A stretch of 64,000 nt of DNA from an uncultured Eudoraea sp. (GTDB taxonomy: Bacteria; Bacteroidota; Bacteroidia; Flavobacteriales; Flavobacteriaceae), in assembly GCF_947490415.1 (NCBI RefSeq), contig NZ_CANLGX010000009.1:1-64000 (forward strand), read 5' to 3'. The notes under the pieces are model-generated. The model saw only the letters and a program-made list of their open reading frames with translations, was not told where the DNA came from and did not search any database. How positions within the stretch are numbered: the first letter of the stretch is position 1; each line of letters starts with the position of its first letter. Below are positions 56,285-64,000 of the stretch, piece by piece. The position numbers were made by a program, and so were the translations under genes.

Positions 56285-56740
56285 ATGAAGCGTGCTATTT
56301 TTCCAGGTTCTTTTGACCCGATTACCCTGGGTCATTCTGATATTATTGAAAGGGGAATATGCCTATTCGATGAACTAATAATAGCGATTGGAATAAATGC
56401 TGAAAAAAAATATATGTTCTCTCTGGAAGAACGAATGACCTTTATTTCAGAAGCTTTTAAAGATGAACCAAAGATCAAAATTATGACCTATGAAGGCCTG
56501 ACAATAGATTTTTGCAAGAAAGTAAATGCAGCATATATTCTTCGCGGTCTTCGTAACCCTGCAGATTTTGAGTTTGAAAAGGCAATAGCTCATACTAATA
56601 GAAAGCTTTCAGACATTGAGACAGTTTTTTTGCTTACCGCTTCCGGCAAATCCTTTATCAGTTCATCTATTGTAAGAGATGTAATTAGAAATGGAGGAGA
56701 TTATAGTGTTTTAGTGCCCAGTACAGTTAAATTATCATGA
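56285..56740 (+). CDS. coaD: Phosphopantetheine adenylyltransferase
   Basis: 151 residues. Fourth step of coenzyme A synthesis. Seen: FPGSFDPITLGHSDIIERG with the nucleotidyltransferase (T/H)xGH motif at 14-17, AYILRGLRNPADFEFEKAIA and the ISSSIVRDVIRNGG C-terminal motif. Standard length. A T-rich stretch follows the stop but I see no clean terminator stem. Confidence 0.96.
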   Translation: MKRAIFPGSFDPITLGHSDIIERGICLFDELIIAIGINAEKKYMFSLEERMTFISEAFKDEPKIKIMTYEGLTIDFCKKVNAAYILRGLRNPADFEFEKAIAHTNRKLSDIETVFLLTASGKSFISSSIVRDVIRNGGDYSVLVPSTVKLS

Positions 56741-56933
56741 TTTTCATCGATTAGCGCCTCTGTTTATTTTGCTGCGGGCTTTTTCTTTTTTTTTAATTAA
56801 TGCGTCTAATTTTCTAAAATATTCTAATTTAGTAGGATATTACTTACTTTTAATGTTATTTTATCGTGTACTCTATGTAAAATTGAAGTCACACAACGAG
56901 TTTGGACTAGTTCACAACAATCATTGACAATTG

Positions 56934-59588
56934 ATGGAAAATCGGATTACTTTAGTAAGAAATTACGGTAGTATGTTGCATGAAACCCAAACATCTTCTA
57001 ATGATTACCTTATAAAACAGTTACCAGTTTCAACGGTATTTGTGAATAAAAAATTCAAAATAATACATACTTCAGATAAATGGATTACTTACTTTGATTT
57101 TACAAACAGGGATGTAATTGGTTTATCGCTATTTGAACTCTTTGAGGATATCAGCAAATCCTGGAAAAAAGATCTCAATAATGTAATTAAAGGCAAAGCC
57201 ATGCTTTCTGGCGTAGAAAATTTTTATGATGCTCAAAAAAACGAAAAATGGTTTGAGTATGTAAATGTTCCCTGGTATGATGAGAAGGAAAACATTATTG
57301 GCGCCATTATCCAGACAAAAGATATTTCTGATACAATTTTTGATGATATTAAACTGGAAAAGCTTGAAATTTTACTTAGGGATAAATCCGAAATTTCAAA
57401 AATTGGAAGTTGGGAGTATGATGCAGTCCAGGACAAACTATCCTGGTGTAATATAACCAAAAGAATTCATGAAGTATCTGAAGATTTTGTGCCGGATATT
57501 GAAAGTGGTATAAAATTTTATAAGGAAGGTTATAGCAGGAATACAATAGCCATGGCAGTTGATAGAGCGATGACAAAAGGGATTGCCTGGAATGAAACCT
57601 TACAATTGATCACGGCAAAAGGAAAAGAAATCTCTGTTATAGCGGCTGGCAAACCTGTTTTTAAAGATGATAAGTTTTTGGGTGTTATAGGTACGTTCAA
57701 AGATATTACGGATGAAGTATTGAAAAAGGTAAAAACAGAAGAACAAGAGCGTATTTTCAGTAGTATTTTTAATTCTTCATATCAGTTTACGGGTATTTTA
57801 GATACCGAAGGAACTTTTCTGGAGGTCAACGACACTGCTTTACAATTTTCTGGCCTCAGGCAGGAGGATATAATTAATAAAAAGTTTTGGGACGCGTACT
57901 GGTGGCCAATTCCGGATATGGTAAAAGAAGGGTTAAAGCAGGTGATAGCAGCTGCAGCCCAGGGAGAGTTTATGCGGAGTGAGATAGTAGTTCTGGATAA
58001 AAACAAACAACCTATTCCTGTAGATTTCAGTTTAAAACCCATTTACAACGAAAATGATAAAGTAGTATCTCTTTTGGCCGAGGGGCGTATGATTAAAGAA
58101 ATGGTTGAGGCCCGACAGAAGTTGAAAATAAGTGAACAGAAATTTAGGTCCTTATATGAATTGTCTCCAATTGCCTACATACTTAGCGATTTTGAAACCG
58201 GAGAGATACTGGATTTTAACAGTTCCTTTGAAACGGCAACAGGCTATAGTAAAGAAGACATGACTAGTTTAAGGTACACGGATATTATACCAGATTCGTC
58301 CAAGTATAAATTGACTAATTTCTTAAAGGAAGTTGATTCAATAGGTACCTATGGCCCTTTTGAACATATGTTTGCCAAAAAGGATGGAACGAGTTATCCT
58401 GTTTTAATAAGTGGATCATTAGTAGGAAATAAAAAGGGGAGAAAATTACTTTGGTCTACTGCGCAGGACATCTCCGAAGTAAAGAAAAAAGAAAAACAAA
58501 TAAGGGAAGAACAAAAGCTTTTAAAGACATTAATAGATAATTTACCGCTTAATGTCTATATAAAAGATCTGGAATCCAGGAAAATTTTAGTTAATAAATC
58601 AGAATTAATTTATTGTGGGTTTAAGGAAGAATCAGAAGTTTTAGGCAAAAGTGATTATGAGTTTTACGATAAAAAATCTGCCTTAATTTCCAGAGAAGAA
58701 GATCAAAGAGTCATCAATAGTTTGATTCCAATTTTGGGAAAAGAAACTATAAGTGTGAAGAAGGATGGAAGTATAACTAAATTTATGACTTCAAAAATTC
58801 CACTTATTGGCCCTGATGGTGCAGCCAGCGGTCTGATAGGTATAAGCATGGATATTTCTGATCTTAAACAGAAGGAGCAGGAACTTAGAGACCTCATAAA
58901 TGTTACTTCTATTCAAAACAAACAATTAATCAATTTTGCTCATATTGTATCGCATAATTTAAGGTCCCATACAGCAAATTTTTCTATGTTACTGGAGTTT
59001 CTGGTTGATGAAGAAGATGCGAATGAACAAGAGAATATAATAAAAATGCTTACTGAGGCGTCCGATAACTTATTGGAAACCCTGGACAATCTAAATGAAG
59101 TTGTGGCCATTAGCACCAACGTAAATCTAGATAAAAAACCGGTTAATTTAAATAAGAAAATTGCAGCTGCGGAGAAAAATTTAGCAGCATTTCTTAAAAA
59201 GAACAATGCAAAAATCATCAATAAAATACCCGATGAAACTTATATAAAAGTAATACCCGCTTATATTGACAGTATAATTATGAACTTTATAACCAATGCT
59301 GTAAAGTATAAGGACGATAGCCGTGATCCGGTCATTAAATTAACGGTATCTGAAAATGAAAAATATACTATTTTAAGTATAGAAGATAACGGACTTGGTA
59401 TTGATTTGAATAAATATGGCGAAAAATTATTTGGAATGTATAAAACTTTCCATGATAATTCAGATGCTCGGGGCATTGGGTTATATATTACCAAAAATCA
59501 AGTTGAGGCCATGAATGGGAAGATTATGGCTTGCAGTGAAGTGGGTAAGGGAACGACGTTTAACATATATTTTAATGACAAAGCTTAA
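56934..59588 (+). CDS. Soluble multi-PAS sensor histidine kinase
   Basis: 884 residues. Starts at the ATG 56934; a TTG three bases upstream is unlikely. No transmembrane segment, so a cytoplasmic sensor. Five PAS-like domains: ~27-130, ~145-250, ~270-385, ~395-510 and ~530-650. Then the phosphoacceptor region FAHIVSHNLRSHTANFS (His ~664-668) and the HATPase domain (~715-884) with N-box MNFITNAVKYK, G1 IEDNGLGID and G2 ARGIGLYITK. The H-box lacks the common Pro after the conserved Leu-Arg. Overlaps the response-regulator gene by 14 nt, so they form one signalling pair. Ligand unknown. Confidence 0.9.
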   Translation: MENRITLVRNYGSMLHETQTSSNDYLIKQLPVSTVFVNKKFKIIHTSDKWITYFDFTNRDVIGLSLFELFEDISKSWKKDLNNVIKGKAMLSGVENFYDAQKNEKWFEYVNVPWYDEKENIIGAIIQTKDISDTIFDDIKLEKLEILLRDKSEISKIGSWEYDAVQDKLSWCNITKRIHEVSEDFVPDIESGIKFYKEGYSRNTIAMAVDRAMTKGIAWNETLQLITAKGKEISVIAAGKPVFKDDKFLGVIGTFKDITDEVLKKVKTEEQERIFSSIFNSSYQFTGILDTEGTFLEVNDTALQFSGLRQEDIINKKFWDAYWWPIPDMVKEGLKQVIAAAAQGEFMRSEIVVLDKNKQPIPVDFSLKPIYNENDKVVSLLAEGRMIKEMVEARQKLKISEQKFRSLYELSPIAYILSDFETGEILDFNSSFETATGYSKEDMTSLRYTDIIPDSSKYKLTNFLKEVDSIGTYGPFEHMFAKKDGTSYPVLISGSLVGNKKGRKLLWSTAQDISEVKKKEKQIREEQKLLKTLIDNLPLNVYIKDLESRKILVNKSELIYCGFKEESEVLGKSDYEFYDKKSALISREEDQRVINSLIPILGKETISVKKDGSITKFMTSKIPLIGPDGAASGLIGISMDISDLKQKEQELRDLINVTSIQNKQLINFAHIVSHNLRSHTANFSMLLEFLVDEEDANEQENIIKMLTEASDNLLETLDNLNEVVAISTNVNLDKKPVNLNKKIAAAEKNLAAFLKKNNAKIINKIPDETYIKVIPAYIDSIIMNFITNAVKYKDDSRDPVIKLTVSENEKYTILSIEDNGLGIDLNKYGEKLFGMYKTFHDNSDARGIGLYITKNQVEAMNGKIMACSEVGKGTTFNIYFNDKA

Positions 59589-59979
59589 ATCAATAGCTAT
59601 TATAGATGATGATCCAATAACCGTATTCGGCATAAAAAGGATACTTAGTGCCTTAAATGTAAGCGAGAACATTAATAGTTATGTCAATGGGAAAGAGGCC
59701 ATTGATGATTTTAAAAGTATTTTTAAAAATAACGAAGAAGTCCCTGAGGTTATATTTTTGGATATCAATATGCCAATTATGGATGGATGGCAATTTCTTG
59801 AGGAATTCATAACATTGCCCATTACACATAAAATAAGAATCAACATTTTAACTTCGTCTATAGATCCCGCCGATAGGGAAAACTGGAAATTCTATATGAC
59901 CAGGACGCACCACATCATAGATTACAAAAACAAACCCATACAAAAGAAGGAAATTGAAGAGATTACGAAGGCGGCTTAA
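59575..59979 (+). CDS. Single-domain response regulator
   Basis: 134 residues from the ATG at 59575; the open frame extends to 59515 but that part is inside the kinase gene. Receiver domain only: acidic pocket DDD (11-13), phosphoacceptor Asp ~63 in IFLDINMPIMDGW, Ser/Thr switch in NILTSSIDP and Lys in IDYKNKPIQK. No output domain, so it probably acts by protein-protein contact or passes phosphate onward. Overlaps the histidine kinase by 14 nt. Confidence 0.92.
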   Translation: MTKLKSIAIIDDDPITVFGIKRILSALNVSENINSYVNGKEAIDDFKSIFKNNEEVPEVIFLDINMPIMDGWQFLEEFITLPITHKIRINILTSSIDPADRENWKFYMTRTHHIIDYKNKPIQKKEIEEITKAA

Positions 59980-59986
59980 ATTATAA

Positions 59987-60382
59987 GCCGGAATTTTGTT
60001 TAATTGTGATACGGGATTTATCAGAATTTATATTTCCAAACTTCATGAGACGCCTCTTGGTACTTCTTTTATTTTAGAAACTATCGGACTTACCGTTGTA
60101 GATTCCTTTTTATTTGGAGTTTTTTTTGATCCTATTTTCCAGCAAAAAGAAGGATTCTCTCCCTATGTATTCGAAAATCTTGCTATAGAAATAATAAAAA
60201 ATAATGATCGTCTACGCGAAAGTTTTGAATTTAAAAAAGAGACGGATGAAGCATTTAGGCAAAATTCATATGATCAATTGTAATGGATATATACACGCTC
60301 AAAATATTATGAAGCATCCCATTTACGATATCCTGTATATCGCATCCCTAAGGATACATTTAATACGGTAAAACAAAACTAA
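59987..60382 (+). pseudogene. Remnant of an M14-type zinc carboxypeptidase (C-terminus only)
   Basis: Open from 59987 to a TAA at 60281-60283. The same frame continues past it to a TAA at 60380-60382 and reads WIYTRSKYYEASHLRYPVYR. With the part before the stop (FFDPIFQQKEGFSPYVFEN, LAIEIIKNNDRLRESFEFKK, FRQNSYDQL) this matches the C-terminal tail of flavobacterial M14-like metallopeptidases, which end in a RYPVYRV-type motif. No catalytic region is present, no proper start exists, and one codon has become a stop. Tail overlaps the end of the Nudix gene by 4 bp. Confidence 0.65.
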
Positions 60383-60966
60383 TCTGCAAATAGTGATCTT
60401 ATATTGGTATAAGAATTTTCCAGGGCCTTATGAATTTTCTGTGGTCCTTTCCATTTTACTTTTTCTATACCCTCATTTTTTTGACCAACTAACTTTCCCT
60501 TGTAAGCCGTTTTCATAGCATACCAATGCACTTCCTTGAGTTTGTAGATGCCGTTTTTTTTAAAAATATGGTACGTAGTCCGCAGAAAGTTTTCAATCTT
60601 TAAACCTTTAACCCCGGTTTCTTCCTCAACTTCTCTGAGTGCACATTCTTCAATAGATTCCCCTTTTTCAAGTTTTCCTTTGGGCAGGTCCCATTTGTCA
60701 TTCCTGTATATAAAAAGAACTTTACCCTTTTTATTGGTCACCACACCACCTCCGGCAATTTCCATTGGAATTTTTTTTGTAAACTTTTTTAAAATTTCCT
60801 CGTGGTTGGGATGATAGATAAATGCTCTGTCCATCTTTTTTTTTGCCAAAGCATCTATGGCGTCATTAATGGCTTCCCCATTTAGCATAAAATATTGACC
60901 ATTTACGGTATCAGATAGTTTGTTTGTTAAAATCAAAGGGGCATCTTTAACAAAAACTTTATACAT
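60379..60966 (-). CDS. Nudix hydrolase
   Basis: 195 residues from the ATG at 60966; an in-frame GTG at 60993 would lie within pyrE and is less likely. Nudix box at ~97-118: G-KLEKG-E-SIEECAL-REVEEETG, all key residues present. Preceded by MEIAGGGVVTNKKGKVLFIY and followed by TTYHIFKKNGIYKLKEVHWY. N-terminal ~70 residues are extra to the Nudix fold. Hydrolyses nucleoside-diphosphate-type substrates; the exact one is unknown. Divergent from pyrE with only 7 bp between start codons. Confidence 0.88.
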   Translation of the reverse strand: MYKVFVKDAPLILTNKLSDTVNGQYFMLNGEAINDAIDALAKKKMDRAFIYHPNHEEILKKFTKKIPMEIAGGGVVTNKKGKVLFIYRNDKWDLPKGKLEKGESIEECALREVEEETGVKGLKIENFLRTTYHIFKKNGIYKLKEVHWYAMKTAYKGKLVGQKNEGIEKVKWKGPQKIHKALENSYTNIRSLFAD

Positions 60967-60969
60967 TTG
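60962..60969 (+). promoter_or_regulatory. Candidate -7 element for pyrE (TACATTTG)
   Basis: Matches TAnnTTTG and ends 4 bp before the pyrE ATG, which would give a leaderless or nearly leaderless mRNA. It lies over the Nudix start codon. No TTG -33 partner seen. Confidence 0.4.
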
Positions 60970-60973
60970 TGAA

Positions 60974-61615
60974 ATGGTTTTAGATAAGAACACTGCGGCA
61001 AAAACAGCCGAGCTCCTACTGCAAATTAATGCAATTAAGTTGAAACCAGAAAATCCTTTTACATGGGCCTCCGGATGGAAATCTCCAATTTATTGTGACA
61101 ATAGGATAATCCTGTCTTTTCCTGACATCAGAAATTACATAAGAGAACAAATTGCAAAACAACTTGTCGACTTATATGGGAAGCCAGATATAATTGCCGG
61201 TGTGGCTACTGGTGCAATTGGCATTGGGATGCTTGTTGCAGACTATCTGGGGTTGCCTTTTATTTATGTGAGGCCGGAAGCCAAGTCACATGGCAGACAA
61301 AATCAAATTGAAGGGCAGTTGTCAGCTAATCAGACTGTTGTAGTTATTGAAGATCTCATAAGCACTGGTAAAAGTAGCCTAAATGCAGTAGAAGCTTTAA
61401 AACAAAATGGGGCCGTCGTAAAAGGTATGTTAGCAATTTTTACATACGGTTTTAGTATCTCCGAAGAGAATTTTAAAGCTAAAGAGATAGAACTTCATAC
61501 GCTTAGCAATTATGAATACCTTATAGAGCAAGCTTCTTCCAGCAAACATATTAAGGAGGACCAATTAAAAACACTAATTGAATGGAGAAATAATCCTTCA
61601 ACCTGGAAATCATGA
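60974..61615 (+). CDS. pyrE: Orotate phosphoribosyltransferase
   Basis: 213 residues from the ATG at 60974; the frame is open upstream to 60920 but that part overlaps the Nudix gene. Fifth step of pyrimidine synthesis (orotate + PRPP to OMP). Seen: NPFTWASGWKSPIYCDNRI, DIIAGVATGAIGIGMLVADY, YVRPEAKSHGRQNQIEGQLS and the PRPP-binding loop VVVIEDLISTGKSSLNAVEA. Followed after 4 bp by the SRPBCC gene. Confidence 0.95.
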   Translation: MVLDKNTAAKTAELLLQINAIKLKPENPFTWASGWKSPIYCDNRIILSFPDIRNYIREQIAKQLVDLYGKPDIIAGVATGAIGIGMLVADYLGLPFIYVRPEAKSHGRQNQIEGQLSANQTVVVIEDLISTGKSSLNAVEALKQNGAVVKGMLAIFTYGFSISEENFKAKEIELHTLSNYEYLIEQASSSKHIKEDQLKTLIEWRNNPSTWKS

Positions 61616-61619
61616 AATC

Positions 61620-62012
61620 ATGGAAATACAAACTGAAAAGAAAGCCGTCTCAAAAAACATAAAGGATGTATATGAATTTGTTATAGATCTTAAAAATTTT
61701 GAGCAATTAATGCCCGATAGCATTGATAAATTTGAAGTTTTAGACAAAGACACTTTCTTATTTGCTCTTAAAGGGATGCCGCAAATAGTACTCAAAAGAA
61801 AAAATCAACAACCTTTTAACCAACTGGTATTAGGAGCTGCCAGTGAAAAGTTACCTTTTACACTTACCGTCGATATCGATTCTAATAACGATAGTGAAAC
61901 AGAAGTAGGGTTACATTTTGAAGGAGAGTTTAATTCAATGATGGCTATGATGATAAAAACCCCTATTACTAATTTTATGAATGCCTTATCAGATAATTTG
62001 AGTAAAATTTAG
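61620..62012 (+). CDS. SRPBCC / START-like protein
   Basis: 130 residues from ATG 61620, 4 bp after the pyrE stop, so cotranscribed. Coenzyme-Q-binding-like SRPBCC fold: VYEFVIDLKNFEQLMPDSID, FALKGMPQIVLKRKNQQPF, EVGLHFEGEFNSMMAMMIKT. Known: SRPBCC folds bind hydrophobic ligands. The pyrE-SRPBCC pair recurs in flavobacteria, but no function is established. Confidence 0.8.
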   Translation: MEIQTEKKAVSKNIKDVYEFVIDLKNFEQLMPDSIDKFEVLDKDTFLFALKGMPQIVLKRKNQQPFNQLVLGAASEKLPFTLTVDIDSNNDSETEVGLHFEGEFNSMMAMMIKTPITNFMNALSDNLSKI

Positions 62013-62042
62013 AACTCATTTACAGAGTCCAACCAAGGCGTT

Positions 62043-62774
62043 TTAGTGCAACAGTTCCAATTCCTTAAATGCATATTCCTTTAAAATAGAATCTTCCAAT
62101 TCCACTACTAAATTACCTCCTTTAGAGATTCCACGTATATAGCCTGTAAAAAACTTGGAATCCCGGTCCTTGAAAGTAGACGGTTTGTCCATCCTGAAGA
62201 GTAACTTTTCATACTGCTTACGCATAGCAGGAACTTTTCCAGATTCAAAATCATTAAAAAGTATATTGAGATTGAGTACTAAAGATGTGAGCACTTCATC
62301 AAGATTAAACGTCTTACCCTTAATTTTTTTTAACGATGATGCTTTTTTTAAATTTCCGAATTCTAGTTGATTGACATTCAATCCAAATCCAATTATAGAA
62401 GACTGAATTATATTATTCTTTAAATTATTTTCTATTAGAATACCACATATCTTAAAATTACCTGACAGAATGTCGTTAGGCCATTTAACTCGTAAATTTG
62501 GTATAAATAAGTTTTTAAGTGTATTGTAAACTGCTAATGAAGTAATTATATTTAATAAAAATTGTTCTTGAATCTGGTAGTTTTTAAAATACTTTAAAAC
62601 GCTAAAAGTTAGGTTTTTACCTGCTTCGGATTCCCATTGAGTCCCCATTTGCCCGCGACCATTCAACTGCTGATTTGCACTAACAATTGTAAAATCTTCC
62701 AGCTTCTCTGAATGCATTAACTTTTTCAGGTAGGTGTTTGTCGAATCCGTGGCATCAAGTTTGATCCTTTTCAT
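62043..62774 (-). CDS. birA: Biotin--[acetyl-CoA-carboxylase] ligase
   Basis: 243 residues, monofunctional. Attaches biotin to carboxyl carrier proteins. Starts directly with the catalytic domain (MKRIKLDATDSTNTYLKKLM); no N-terminal DNA-binding domain, so no repressor role. Seen: biotin/ATP loop LNGRGQMGTQWESEAGKNLT (~38-57) and LRVKWPNDILSGNFKICGIL (~93-112). Convergent with the SRPBCC gene, divergent from rsfS. Confidence 0.93.
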   Translation of the reverse strand: MKRIKLDATDSTNTYLKKLMHSEKLEDFTIVSANQQLNGRGQMGTQWESEAGKNLTFSVLKYFKNYQIQEQFLLNIITSLAVYNTLKNLFIPNLRVKWPNDILSGNFKICGILIENNLKNNIIQSSIIGFGLNVNQLEFGNLKKASSLKKIKGKTFNLDEVLTSLVLNLNILFNDFESGKVPAMRKQYEKLLFRMDKPSTFKDRDSKFFTGYIRGISKGGNLVVELEDSILKEYAFKELELLH

Positions 62775-62841
62775 ATAGGCGTGTTCGTTTTTGATCTACA
62801 ATGTTATGTTAAAAACAATAGCTAAGAAAACAAAAAAACAA

Positions 62842-62849
62842 TAACTTTG
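62842..62849 (+). promoter_or_regulatory. Candidate -7 element of rsfS-ftsH (TAACTTTG)
   Basis: Matches TAnnTTTG, ending 19 bp before the rsfS ATG. No clear TTG -33 partner. Confidence 0.5.
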
Positions 62850-62868
62850 TACAAATTAAAATTATTGA

Positions 62869-63246
62869 ATGCAGAAAAGGAAAGCGAGTGCAGATGAGTT
62901 AATTACCTTAATCTTAGATGGAATAGAAGAAGTTAAAGGACTCGAGATAAATGTACTTGACCTAAGGGAAATAGAGAATACTGTTTGTGACTACTTTATA
63001 ATTTGTAATGGCACTTCTAATACGCATGTTAATGCGATAGTAAATTCAATCCAAAAAACAGTAAGTAAGGCATTAAAAGACAAACCATGGCATGTTGAAG
63101 GATCTGAAAATGCGGAATGGGTATTGTTAGACTATGTAAACGTAGTTGTTCATGTATTTCAAAAGCATATACGAGAATTTTATGACGTGGAGGGGCTTTG
63201 GGGAGACGCAAAAGTCACAATGGTAGAAAGTAGTTTTAATCAGTAA
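62869..63246 (+). CDS. rsfS: Ribosome silencing factor RsfS
   Basis: 125 residues. Binds L14 and blocks 50S-30S joining when nutrients are short. Seen: ELITLILDGIEEVKGLEINV, CDYFIICNGTSNTHVNAIVN, WHVEGSENAEWVLLDYVNVV and FQKHIREFYDVEGLWGDAK. 9 bp before ftsH, with which it is probably cotranscribed. Confidence 0.95.
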   Translation: MQKRKASADELITLILDGIEEVKGLEINVLDLREIENTVCDYFIICNGTSNTHVNAIVNSIQKTVSKALKDKPWHVEGSENAEWVLLDYVNVVVHVFQKHIREFYDVEGLWGDAKVTMVESSFNQ

Positions 63247-63255
63247 AAAAAGACA

Positions 63256-64000
63256 ATGGCAAAAGACAATAATACCCCGCAAAAGAAACCGAGATTCAGC
63301 TCTTGGTGGATTTATGGCTTGATTGCAATATTCTTAATTGGTTTCCAATTCTTTAGCAGCGACAATCTGGCCTCAACAAAGAAAACAACTACTTCTGAGC
63401 TACAGGAATACCTTAGAAATGGAGATATCACCAAGATATTGATTATTACCAACACCAATCAGGCTAAAGTTTTCCTGTCTGATGAAGCACTTTCCAAGGA
63501 TGTTCATAAGGATGTGTCTGAAAAGCCTTTGTTTCCTTCAACGGGCTCTATACCCCAATATGTATTGGATTATGGGGATTTGCAAATTTTTCAGAATGAA
63601 ATAACTGAAATAAAAAAGGAGAGTAACTTAGATACCATAGTAGAATTTGATAAAGAGTCTAATGTCTTTATGGAGTTGTTGTTATCTATTCTGCCATTTG
63701 TACTGATTATTGGTATATGGATTTATCTTATGCGCAGAATGTCCGGAGGTGCCGGTGGAGGTGCCGGTGGTCAGATATTTAATATCGGAAAATCCAAGGC
63801 AAAATTATTTGATGAAAAAACCGATACCAGAACTTCCTTCAGGGATGTTGCGGGTTTGGAAGGGGCTAAAGAAGAAGTCGAAGAAATAGTGGAATTCTTA
63901 AAGTTCCCTGACAAGTATACTTCCTTGGGTGGTAAAATTCCTAAAGGAGCGCTTTTGGTTGGACCTCCCGGTACTGGGAAAACATTACTTGCAAAAGCAG
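63256..64000 (+). CDS. ftsH: ATP-dependent zinc metalloprotease FtsH, 3' end cut by window edge
   Basis: First 248 codons only, open to the edge. Seen: TM1 (~15-31, [17 protein letters not shown]), periplasmic domain (~35-145), TM2 (~146-164, [19 protein letters not shown]), then a Gly-rich [40 protein letters not shown] and Walker A GPPGTGKT (~236-243). The rest of the AAA domain and the zinc HEXXH site lie beyond the window. Known: membrane-bound quality-control protease. Confidence 0.95.
   Translation, partial: MAKDNNTPQKKPRFSSWWIYGLIAIFLIGFQFFSSDNLASTKKTTTSELQEYLRNGDITKILIITNTNQAKVFLSDEALSKDVHKDVSEKPLFPSTGSIPQYVLDYGDLQIFQNEITEIKKESNLDTIVEFDKESNVFMELLLSILPFVLIIGIWIYLMRRMSGGAGGGAGGQIFNIGKSKAKLFDEKTDTRTSFRDVAGLEGAKEEVEEIVEFLKFPDKYTSLGGKIPKGALLVGPPGTGKTLLAKA

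Noticed and set aside
56745-56800. T-rich stretch after coaD as a terminator
   Set aside because: A T-run is present but no uninterrupted stem could be drawn.

Overview
The window is AT-rich chromosomal DNA from a member of the Bacteroidota, very probably a marine-type Flavobacteriaceae. Several things point there: a type IX secretion gene trio (T9SS type-B cargo, PorP/SprF, OmpA-TPR protein), DUF3467 and DUF2851 proteins, a bTHX gene, TAnnTTTG -7 promoter elements, and an almost complete lack of Shine-Dalgarno sequences. The exception is rpsU, which carries a very strong one. No CRISPR array, insertion sequence, rRNA operon, prophage or replication origin was seen.

Layout. 1-11109 (- strand): surface and secreted proteins. 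These are a truncated repeat adhesin whose 249-bp units are almost identical, a secreted protein with an Ig-like domain, and a three-gene operon encoding a thrombospondin-3-like repeat protein with a type-B sorting domain, PorP/SprF and an OmpA-family protein. 11521-13481: prfC (+) facing a DUF3467 gene (-). 13552-28445 (- strand): the core transcription and translation cluster. In transcription order it runs rpsU, xer-type recombinase, hpf, tRNA-Thr(TGT), tRNA-Tyr, tRNA-Gly, tRNA-Thr(GGT), tuf, tRNA-Trp, secE, nusG, rplK, rplA, rplJ, rplL, rpoB, rpoC. 28517-36392 (- strand): metabolic and membrane genes, namely acyl-CoA dehydrogenase, a helix-hairpin-helix protein, a Na+/alanine symporter, a K+ channel, a PspC-like protein, DUF2851, rhodanese and two thioredoxin-fold proteins. 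36527-40014 (+): MarR regulator, nitroreductase, YceI and an arylsulfotransferase-like lipoprotein. 40093-46919 (+): a complete trpEGDCFBA operon preceded by a leader peptide with three consecutive Trp codons and mutually exclusive antiterminator and terminator helices, ending in a small membrane protein gene overlapping trpA. 46960-64000: M20 peptidase, PEP carboxylase, a uracil-DNA-glycosylase-like protein, bTHX, YaaA, RluD-type synthase and PASTA protein, Ddl, CoaD, a five-PAS histidine kinase with an overlapping response regulator, a broken M14 carboxypeptidase remnant, Nudix and PyrE (divergent), SRPBCC, BirA, RsfS and the first part of FtsH.

The most interesting signals are regulatory: the trp attenuator (40093-40236), the rpsU Shine-Dalgarno (28455-28465), a perfect 16-bp palindrome over the marR promoter (36500-36515), an 11-bp element shared by two envelope genes at nearly equal distance from their starts, and a long hairpin between rplL and rpoB. 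Gene identities rest on recognisable motifs in the translations. No database search was possible.
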